Assembly (NCBI GenBank): GCA_039566865.1
Contig: CM076953.1
Coordinates: 3,410,001-3,474,000, forward strand
Source of the DNA: Aurelia coerulea
Lineage: Eukaryota > Cnidaria > Scyphozoa > Semaeostomeae > Ulmaridae
Direction: 5' to 3'
Length of the DNA stretch: 64,000 bases
Shown: piece by piece, positions 22,835 through 32,700 of the stretch
How the letters are laid out: every line of letters begins with the position of its first letter
How positions within the stretch are numbered: the first letter of the stretch is position 1
The notes under the pieces: generated by a model
What the model was told of the DNA's origin: nothing
Seen by the model: only the letters and a program-made list of their open reading frames with translations
Databases searched by the model: none
Program-made: the position numbers and the translations under genes

Positions 22835-23236
22835 CCCAAGGGGGGGGGGGTACTCATTGACTTTCAAACTTTCAATACTGGGGAGTCAGTGCCAATATTT
22901 GGGGTCCAGAATTTTACGTTAAATCAATATTTGGGGTCTGTGAATCACAACATGGACAAAAATTCAATATTTGGGGTCCACAAATCTGATAAGAAAGGAA
23001 GAATCATGCAATTTGGCCCTGAAGTTGCGAATCATGAAATAAAGGTCTTGGTATTATTCAAAAACTGAGAAAGATCAAGAAGCTCAAATTGAAATCATTC
23101 AAAACAGTTTTAGAGGCCCCAGAAATAGATAACAATATTTGGGGTCCCCGAAACATTAGGCCTAATATTTGGGGGTCAGCAAAAAAATAGTGGCATAGAC
23201 CCCCCCATATTGAAAGTTAGGGAGTACCCCCCTGGG
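22835..23236. mobile_element. CCC..GGGGGG element with 'caatatttggggtc' units, 8-bp duplication
   Basis: Ends cccaagggggggggggtact and gagtacccccctggg are inverted. CAATATAT flanks both sides (22827-22834 and 23237-23244). The interior has about six units with the core aatatttggggtc. Fourth copy type of the G-rich-end family. Confidence 0.85.
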
Positions 23237-23320
23237 CAATATATTAAAACAAAGATATCTTTATCCGAAAGACTGTCTAATTACACGAGGATAAATCAGC
23301 GATGCTTTGTGTCTATCATG

Positions 23321-23878
23321 CATAGGGTGTCCCAAAAATAATTGTGCCCCGTTTGCTCCAGATTGCGACAGAACGGTAAACGATTCTCACCAAATTTTTG
23401 CATATGTTGCTCTTCAGATATTCAATTAAAGTTTGCTACCATCCCCATAAAAATCCCTTGAAAAATGTTGGAGCTTATGACCTTCAGGAGATCAAATTTG
23501 CCTGATGACTGAAACCAGCTTTCAGTATTACTATTTTGCAGCGATAAATAGCTTCATGGATGAAATGAAGCGGCAACCTCCAATGTCATAGCCCTCGTTA
23601 AAATTCCGATAATCATCAGAGTGTTCAACTTTTTCTGACCTCACAGAAACTATTTCTTTCATCACATGAAGCTATATCACTGCAAAATAGTAAGACAAAT
23701 GGCTGACAGCTGGTTTCAGTCATCAGGCAAATTTGGTCTTCTGAACATCATAGCTCCATCATTTTTCAACGTACTTTTACGAGATGGCAGCAAACTTTAT
23801 TTGAGCATATGCAGAGCAGCATTATATAAAAGTTTGGCGAGAATCTTTTGCCTGCCGTTCTGTCACAATCTTTAGCTT
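23321..23878. mobile_element. Mariner-like MITE relic ('gggtgtcccaaaa')
   Basis: The left end tagggtgtcccaaaaataattgtgcc matches the copies at 13989 and 35206. The right half stops at 'gtcacaatcttta' and lacks the terminal repeat, so the copy is truncated. Confidence 0.7.
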
Positions 23879-24228
23879 TGTCTCCAATGGTTTAGTTCTT
23901 TAAATCGTTCTGATGCTCGCTTGCATTGAAAATCGTGAGTATCTTACAAGTGAATTAACGCCAAAAAGGGGTCCATCTTTCGGCACAATTTCCAGAAAAC
24001 CTACCACGCGCCCAGACGTCCGCCCTCGTTTTTCTGACTTGCCTAAGGATGTAGTTAACGATTATGAAGAGTGAATTCGGCCACAAAAGCTTTCTACGGG
24101 ATCGACCCCAGCGTATGGACTATCAAGTATTCTCCATATAACAAATTTTGAACCACGTGGACTGCTTTGTGTCTGTGTGTCTTTACAATGTCTGTACAAT
24201 AAACCTCGCAATTGTGTCAATTCCATCT

Positions 24229-25729
24229 TCACGCAACCCCAATGTGCACAGATGAAGGTGAACCCAATGGCTTAGGAAAGCATTGTTTTACAGCGTTCAT
24301 GCCTATGCATGTCATTTTACATGGCTGCATATTTGGGCAGTCTTTGTTTTTCTTGCATGGCTTGAATAAGCTTGCACTGCATATGTCTCTGCCGAATCGT
24401 TCGAAATCTTCAGAATCCTGTAACATAGAACAGAACATTAAACTCAATACATAGGTTGTAGTCAACGTGATTGAATAGACTTCTACTTCAGTCTCTTGTT
24501 CTCCTAGACTGGCTACACTATTTCTGTATGCTCCTTAGAAATGATTTGTCGCTAATGCAGAAACTTGTAGGTGTTGTGGCGCAGTGGTGTAATCCTCTGA
24601 CTTCGCAGCCAGAACAGTCGGGTGGATAGGGTTCGATACCCGGTAGAGCCCCACCACTTAAGCGTCATGACAAGGGGTCACGGACTCGATTAGGTCTTCT
24701 CTACTTCTGCGATCCCAGCGCTTGGTGCTAAAAAACGCAACTTCACCTTCACCTTCACCTTCACCTTGTTGCCAAACAGTGTCTGAAACCCGATTGATTT
24801 TACAGCCTCGTTTTCATATGCGCTATATGCGTAAAATGTGGACCACGGACAGCAACAACAACAACAACAGCGAAATTGAGGGACTATAGTGTAGCTAGTG
24901 TATTGTTGCGCTGCAGTCGTTCTATAAAGCTACCAAAGAGCAAGTTCGAACCCAGGGTGATAATGGGCGGCGGCTAGTTGTTACCATGTGTGCTGCTGGA
25001 GGGAGGCTGAGACACTCGTAGCCCTGGAATAAATGTCGAGCAAGGAGTAAAATGTGTTTCAGTTTCAGTGAATGATGTTCACCTTTAACCAGCTCTAAAT
25101 GAGGGCATTGTCCTACCAATGCCAGGACAGGAAAGCAAATATTTTTCCCAAATAAAACAAAGCTCGTCAAATATTTTTATTTGCAAGCTTTTTCACGCAA
25201 CATCTAATTTGACTCGATTTGAGATGGGCATTAATTCAAATGATCTTTACCCTTGCATCATGAGTGGTAGGAGACTGCTGTGTTAGCCTAAAAACTCACT
25301 TCATAAAGAAACATATTTATTCAAACTTACTATACTTTGGTTGTCTCTTTCTTGTCATGTCCTAATATTCGCGACAAGCTGCGCACGAAGCACAAACGAC
25401 TTCACCCTGGGCGCCGCTATATTGCATTCATTGTGTGCCTCGGAATGAGTTACTGGGAAGTCTCCAACGTATGCCGGCGCCCGCAAGAGGTCAGAATATT
25501 AGGCCGAACGCAATAAATGCGAAAGAGTAAGTTTGAATAAATATGCTTCTTGGCGATTGCAGTGTTCAGGCTAACACAGCAGTCTCCTACCACTCATGCT
25601 TACATCATTGTTAGAAAATCCTTCCATGTCATCATCCTCTTCATCAATGTATCTGCCAGTAACCATCAAAGCCATTATGCATATTACTAAGCCAAGTGAT
25701 ATGACATTTCTTCTCCTTATACCCATCAT
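24229..25729 (-). CDS. Gene E: divergent secreted six-cysteine peptide precursor, opposite strand
   Basis: Minus-strand exon 1 is 25729-25604 (42 codons, donor gtaagc), exon 2 is 24417-24229 (after ttacag, stop TGA), phase 0. Product is 104 residues. Exon 1 begins with two adjacent ATGs (25729 and 25726), then a basic stretch GIRRR, a hydrophobic signal (NVISLGLVICIMALMV) and an acidic propeptide (DEEDDDME). Exon 2 continues acidic (DSEDFE), then C-x7-C-x5-C-x5-C-x3-C-x8-C with KKNKDC and CKMTC as in gene D, and a C-terminal extension of about 16 residues. Exon 1 is short and easily missed. The intron contains a SINE and part of an inverted repeat. Family function unknown. Confidence 0.75.
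24571..24775 (+). mobile_element. tRNA-derived SINE (loop CTTCGCA) with (CTTCAC)n tail
   Basis: A tRNA-like head (tgttgtggcgcagtggtgt .. gggttcgatacccgg) is followed by a unique body and a 3' tail of four cttcac units. The tail differs from the SINE at 59043. It sits in the gene E intron. Confidence 0.7.
25259..25597. repeat. Inverted repeat bordering gene E exon 1
   Basis: atgagtggtaggagactgct then gtgttagcct (25259-25288) is mirrored by aggctaacac then agcagtctcctaccactcat (to 25597). The arms extend inward (cttcataaagaaacatatttattcaaac). The right arm ends 7 bp from the donor of gene E exon 1. Confidence 0.85.
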
Positions 25730-25885
25730 GTTTCTGCTTGCCTTTACTGTTGATAGAGAACATATTTCAAACTAACTTTATCTTCAGAATTGAAGAAACA
25801 TTTTTTGAGTAGAATGATACTTTTTTCCAAGATAAAATTCGCTACACCAGATCAACTTGAAACTGATTAATTTAGTGATGCTACC

Positions 25886-26691
25886 TACCGGGTGTCTCAG
25901 AAAAAAGTACCCTCTTTGGACTGGAGGAGGAAAGAACACGATCAGATATTTGGACTTTCTGAGTCCACAGCTAGATGTTTCAATCTTCAACCTAAATGCA
26001 CGTACCTTGCATTTAAAAATTGTTCACCAAACACCGGAGATACGAGCTCGCAAAGTCAGAATTGGAATGGACCTGAAGCCAGAGGTTATGAGAAAGGGCC
26101 TAACCATGATTTGATATCATATGGGCATTATATCCAAAGGACTTTTGATTTTTGAATTTTAGTTTTGCTGTGGAAAAGAAGTATAAACACAAGGCCATGA
26201 CACTAATGAAACAAATAGAAAAAGGATGTGTTATAAAAATGATAAACTCGTGCCACTTCTCCAAAATAAGCGTGCTGGCCTTCTTCTCCTATTCTTTGCT
26301 ACGAATAACTTTTGCAGTGGAATGCAATACTAGGACTAATTCTCCAAAAGAAAAGTAATTTCAAGAAAAATTGAAGCATCTCAAAATATAATTCTTTTGA
26401 AAAGTAACATTTAAAAAGCGAAGTTGAAATTCCTCTTGAAAATGCCTGTGATATCAAATCATCACGGCTAGGCCCTTTTTCATCACCTCTGGTTTCAGGT
26501 GCACTCAAGATTTTGACTTTGGGAACGCATATCTCTGATGTTTGGTCGACGACTATAAAATTGAAGGTATGTGCATCCAAGTTAAAGATTGAAAAATGTA
26601 GCTATGTTCTATGTAATCAGAAAGTCCCAATATCTTCTCGTTTCATTCCTTTGTTCAGTCAAAAGGGAGTATTTTTTTGAGACATCCTGTA
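25886..26691. mobile_element. Mariner-like MITE, 'ccgggtgtctcagaaaaaag' ends
   Basis: Left ta-ccgggtgtctcagaaaaaag and right atttttttgagacatcctg-ta are inverted and TA-flanked, with internal complementary arms. Same family as 53941-54732. Confidence 0.8.
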
Positions 26692-27785
26692 TATGAAACC
26701 AAACCCTTCTTCGCGTTGGCAAAGCTCTCTGATGTGATACTCAAGACTTTGAGGTGAACATTGTGATTTTCTAGTAGTTTCACATTCATGTTTAACTACG
26801 TAGGAAACTTGTATCAAAATGGGTGTACATTGGGTGTATGATTTCCACCCTCCTCAGAACCTAGCATTTTAAAGAAATCCTCCTCGACAGCTCGCTGTTC
26901 TAGATCTTCTCCTCGCAAGAAAACTTTGAGTCCTCGTAACCTCGGAGTAAAAATAGCCTCCTCGGCTGAGCCTCAGCTCCTCGTTCTTAAAGTGTTGTAA
27001 AGGCACTGAGCTGTGAAACGTGCCAAACCATATTTGGGTAACAGATCTTCATTTACAGGAAATATGAATATCTGACAGGCTAGATTTTTATAGCAAATGG
27101 TTTGAGCCACTTTTATAAGATTACACGCCCTTTAAACTTGAGCAATAAAGTTCCCTTACTGTAAATGATTTAAATGCATTTGGAGAAGAACAAGAAATTG
27201 ATTAAATGCATAGAAGATGTCGAAGATGAAATAAAATTATAAAGACTCACGTTATGATTAAATCTGATGCCACTTGTGAACTGCTCTTGAAACTGTGTAA
27301 GATTTCCTTTTAACGGAAACTTTTCGAATAAGAACACCAGTTTTATACCTGTTAGGATGTGTCAACCTGATTGGTAATTAAATAAAATAGGAATGGCTAA
27401 AATTACAGAGAAAGTAATTTATTTGCAAAAACAGATGCCATTTCAAAATTAGCTGGTTTTCGTTTTGTTACATTTGCTAGTTATTTTATTATTTCGGACT
27501 TTTACGACTAATTAGCCATAATTCTAATTTGCAGTGTTCGTCAATATATGATAGATATTATTGCTTTTTCATTCCTCCCCCTCGTCTTGATTACGAAAAA
27601 GTTGAACTCGTGAATTTTTGAAGTTAAGGAAATGAACGAATAATGATTTCCGTAGAAGGAGTCATGTCAGTAATTTGTTGGGTGTCCAGGCATTAATTTG
27701 TTGGGTGACTAGGCATTTGAGTCTAAGATCTGTCTTCGAATGTCGTAGCTATGGTAATACATAACCCTTTAGAAACAACGTACAA

Positions 27786-28206
27786 TTTTTTTTATAAGAA
27801 TACTAATATTTTATCCAGCCTCACTATTCTTAAGAGATTTTCGTTTTGAGCCTTAACATATTCTTAAAGTATTCTAATTTTTTCAAATCTGATATGGTTT
27901 CAGGGGAACAAAGTTAAAAGAAACGTCATGTCATTACGAGGAACTGGTCGAACGAAAGACAAATTTAAGCAAAATAACAATAAGAATGTTCTTAACAGTT
28001 AACAATCATGAGTTTTAAACATGCTTTTTGAAAAAATGAGATACATCAGTCATGAGATTCTCTGTTATGAACATCGCAAACAGGCAACTGCTGAAAAATG
28101 AGACACAAATATGGCGAGCTGAACCTGAGCAATATTCTTATGATATTCTTAAAATTTGAATGATTCTGAGCCTGAATATTCTTATAAACAATATTCTTAT
28201 AAAAAA
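27786..28206. mobile_element. MITE with TTTTTTATAAGAATA ends
   Basis: The left ttttttttataagaatac and right attcttataaaaaag ends are inverted, with further ..attcttaa blocks inside both arms. The ends resemble those at 62587-62998 (tttttataagaaact). Confidence 0.7.
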
Positions 28207-28469
28207 GAGTGTATTGCTAATCAGGGACTGCATCAGCCCTTGTAGCGTGAAAACAGGACCCAAGGATCGAAAGTCAGATGGTACGTAAATCTTTATTACA
28301 TTCACATGTGCTCACACATGATCACATGATATGGAACACCGCAAAAAACATCTATTGATAGATATGAATAATATACACTTGATTTGGAATACCAAAAAAC
28401 GTCTATTCAATAGATGCGAGGAGTGTATAAACATAATTTGGAGCAATGAAAATAATAGGAAGTCCAAAC

Positions 28470-29215
28470 TATTGTGGTGTGGTGAGGGCGCTTTCCTACG
28501 CTCTAGCACATAATGTATCAAGATCTTATCTTAGAATCTCTTGTTGAAATTAAAGAGTATTCTATATCTCGAGCCTTCGAGCCTCGAGCCTTCGAGCCTC
28601 GAGCCTTCGAGCCTTCGAGCCTCGGAGTGTATATACATAATTTGGAGCAATAAAAAAAACATCTGTATTCACAGGGGAAGTCCAAACTATTGTGGCGAGG
28701 GGGCTTTCCTACGCTCTAGCACATAATGTATCAAGATCTTATCTTAGAATCTCTTGTTGAAATTAAAAGGACTTACATATGAAGTTTTCTTGCCTATATT
28801 TCATATGACAGCCGTTTCCTTTGTTTCTTCCGTTGCTCTTGGTCAATCAAATACGACGCCTCGATACTAGCCATAAAACCCCGCCTGCTTAACGCCTGCT
28901 TCTGTACTGCAGTATTGACCAATATGTATATAGATAGATTTATAGATTGATACTGCAGTTAAAAAGCAGGCGGGGTCTAAATCATTATCATCATTATGCA
29001 TTTATGGCTAGTATCGAGGCGTCGTATTTGATTGACCAAAAGCATGGACGCAAGAAACAAACGAAACGGCTGCCATGTGAAATACGGACAAGAAAACTTC
29101 ATATGTAAGTCCTTTTGATTTCAACATAACAAGGTATTCTTTCTAAGATAAGATAAGATCTTGATACATTATGCGTTAGAAACGTAGGAAAGCCCCCTCA
29201 CCACAATAGTTTGGG
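28470..29215. repeat. Composite inverted and tandem repeat
   Basis: A block ctacgctctagcacataatg .. ttagaatctcttgttgaaat occurs twice directly (near 28497 and 28703) and once inverted (29125-29195). Inside is a second inverted repeat, 28755-29120, with arms containing tactagccataaa / tttatggctag and cgacgcctcgatac / gtatcgaggcgtcg. gagccttcga / gagcctc units run at 28569-28625. Confidence 0.8.
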
Positions 29216-29750
29216 CATCATGTGATCTATTCAATAGCAATTTGTTTTTGCGACTTAACTTTCAGTCAAAATTGTTCTGACTTTGGTCATGTCACCACCA
29301 CACTTGAACACCATATTTGGAGAGTGATCAACAAAAGTGCTTAAAGCTTCTGTATCTTTTGTCTCAAGGAGGGGAGGGGAGGAGGCGTGACTTATGCAAC
29401 ATATTTTAGTTGAAGCAGTCTTATAAAAATATTTGGATGCTCCTTTGCAAAAAGCTGAAAAATTAAATCTGAAAATCTCCATTCACGGCGACACCTCGTC
29501 TCTTAGCAACGACAGTGTGGTTGTTGCAGCTCAAAGATCAAGGTATGGTTGCTGTTGCTCTTCACAAGTTTGGCGGCATTCAAGATGGTTGTGCTTGTGG
29601 CAAAATTCACTGAAGCTCATTGAACTGAAAAGAAATGCGTAAAATTTAGGTAAGACTTCTAAATAACATTTTTTTCGCTTTGGAATTACACCTACGTAAA
29701 TATTAAAAATGATTTTACTGCGGCAATGATTGATTTTCTTATTCTAAATA

Positions 29751-32700
29751 ATGTTTTGGTTCGCTGGGCCTAAATTGGTTCACTTCGCTGTTTTGTGTTC
29801 AATTTTGCTGATCATTGTGGATGGCTGGGAAGAATGCGATGACGTCCATTATACGAATTCATGGGCAGTTCATATCGAAAATGGAGAACCACAAGTCGCT
29901 GACAGGATTGCAAAAAGACATGGGTTTATTAACTTGGGTCAGGTATGCTTTTCCAAACAAAAGTAGAGAGAATTGAAAATGAGCCTCTGCCCGTTCTTCC
30001 TTCCATAATGTTGCACGAATTGTCGTGTGGACTTTTACACTAATTGATAACTCCGGGAAAATTGCAACCAAAGTCTGTAGGTTTTTGCCTTAGGCCTTCG
30101 TAAAAGGTTATAGTTTCAAGGAATTAATTTGGATATGAGTGAGGTAGCTGTTTATGGAAATGTATGGAGAGTGTAGGCACTTGCATCCAAGAGAAACAAT
30201 AAGGTTTTCAACAGACAATAGATAAACAATAGAGGATCCTCCTTGCACACCTGAAATCTTTGCAAAGATTTCCCTACTTTCCATAAAAGGCTGTATTTAC
30301 TGCTGCTAAAAACCTTGCTAGAACATTGCTGGCAACAATACAGTGCTGATCATAGATATAAATGAATATCAATTGCATCCATGTCAATAAAATCATTTGA
30401 AGCAGCTTGCAAAAGAATGTGTTCTGGTTGTAATTTACTTTCATGGTAACCTTCAGATGCAAAGCAAATGATTAGTATTATGTTTGCTCAAAGCAATGTT
30501 GTAATGCCTATCATTTTCTTTGCATTACAATTTAATAGACAAAGCCACAGATTTGTCAAATTTTTTGGTTTTTTTTTGTATACCATTTAAAAATTTACAT
30601 AACAAATTACTACCTACATTACTTAACCTACTTTACAATACTACGAGTACGATACCAAGAGGAGCAAATAAAGTGTCAACCCCGAGGCCTTAAAAAGAAT
30701 TTAAAAAGTACATTTGTATAAATTAGACTTAACTAGGAACAAAGCAAAAAAGCAAAAAACGAAACAAAAAACAAAACAAACAAACAAACAAAAGACAAGA
30801 CATCAAAAAATGATAATAATTTTGCAGAGAAAACAAGCGTACTTGGTTGTGTGGCTTGTGACAAGGTTTAAAATGAGCTCAATCTAATCAACCAGTTTCT
30901 TGGATAAATTTTAATGTTAGCTTGAGTATGTTCCTGTTAACATCATTGGGGAGGTTTTTATCACCATACAATAGGAGCTGCGTTAGGATCTCATTTGAGG
31001 GACTAGCATATCCAAGTGGTCGTAATAATGGAAGTATTCCAGCAAGAAGGTTTTGTCATTCGAGCCCAAAGGGCAAAGCAACAAGTTTGGTTTCTTATAC
31101 TAGCTATTGGCAAGACTGACAACATTGCAAAATGCATCGTAATGCACTTTTGGTAACCTTTCAGATGCAAAGCAAATGATTAGTGTTGCATTTGCTTAAG
31201 GTAACTCTGCTTTCCGCTCTAGTGCACAACGAGATGCCGTTTCGCAAAACCACTCTCCTCAGAAAACTGTTAATTTCTCCAATATTATTCGGCCTATCGA
31301 AAAGCGGTAAAAAGGCTGTTGTTCTGTATAATCTGGGCAATCGAAAGATGTATAAATCGAAATGTTCCGTCAACCCTGGTTTCCCAAATCCTAGTTAAAA
31401 TCTTTTTGCTAATTTCAGAAAAGTGGATTGATCTCCAAAACTACTCGAAAAATGTTCGATTTTTTTTCGTTCCATCTCTAGCCAGGTTGTTGATCAACAA
31501 CTTTGCCAAGTCTGATTGAAAAAGCTAGGCTAGATTTCCTGCAATCGAATTTCATATTTCTGTTTACTTTTCGACAGAGAAATGGAGAAACCTTGGTCAA
31601 CAGATTACCATGCTATGAAACACGCTTGCAAAAGCTCAGGCGGGCTCAGGCTTGAAATAACTTCAGAAATTTTTACATTGGCAAACAAATGAACGTCATC
31701 TTTTGGGAATACCATACGCAGGTCTCAAAAGACATCCTTAATGCGCTTGTAAAAGTATCATTTGCATCTATTGATTAAAAATTACTGATTTTTACCAGCA
31801 ACTTCACGAAACCATGCTTTGGGTGTCTTTCGAGACTTTCGCAAGCATTCACAAATTATCAATTTCTTTTAGAGTCCACAATGAGCATAGATCTAAGATG
31901 AAGAACTAATTTTTTTGCAAAACCATTCTACGTGCGTTCAAATCGTTCTGCATGGGCTAAACTGTTGACCAACGCTTTTCCCCTTCGCTGTCGAGAAGTA
32001 AACAGAAATGTAAAATTCGATTGCAGGAAATCTAGCCTAGCTTTTCAATCAGACTTGGCAAAGTTGTAGATCAACTACTTAGCTAAAGATGGAGCGAAAA
32101 AAAATCGAAACTTTTTTGAGTAGTTTTAGAGGTAAATCCACTTTTCTGAAATCAGTAAAAAGATTTGAGCAAGGATTTGCGAAGCTAGGGTTGATGGAAA
32201 CATTGCGATTTATACATGTTTCGATTGCCCAGATTATACAGAACAACATCCTTTTTAATGCTTTTCGATAGACCGAATAATATTGGAGAAATTAACTGTT
32301 TTCTGAGGAGAGTAGTTTTGCAAAACGGCATCTCGCTGTGCACTAGAGCGGAAAGCAGAGTTACCTTAAAGCAATGCGATGCCTATCATTTTCTTTGCAT
32401 TACAATTTAATAGACAAAGCCACAGATCTACCAAATTTTCTGGTTTCTTATACTAGCTACTGTATTAGCAAGATTGGCAACATTGCAAAATGCCAAGCTT
32501 GAAATTTTGTAGAGTGAACACAAGATATTGCACCCACAGAAACTTATGCAATTTTTAATCTCAGCCATGCAGTCACCAATAAAGAAATGTTGTTGTTTTA
32601 ACCGATCATTCTCAACCACAGAAGCTATGAAATTTCCATGAAGATCATGCATAGGCCATCTCAACTTGCACTTGCAAAATATAAACTTTCCTGTCTGAAG

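Larger units (their letters stand above)
20622..24228. other. Region between genes D and E, repeats only
   Basis: Contains a hairpin at 20852-20948 (gtgtgtcc..tgcaaaaatattg and its complement), CTCGAG-rich repeats at 21350-21415, a MITE relic at 21965-22232 related to 33410-33675, an inverted tract at 22245-22620 (aattctgaaaacggtaga and complement), and elements at 22835-23236 and 23321-23878. No supported gene. Confidence 0.6.
26692..29750. other. Region between gene E and the convertase, repeats only
   Basis: Contains CTC-rich sequence at 26875-26990, an element at 27786-28206 and a composite inverted repeat at 28470-29215. No coding exon could be supported; frames around 28.3-28.7 kb cross tandem repeats. 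Confidence 0.6.
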
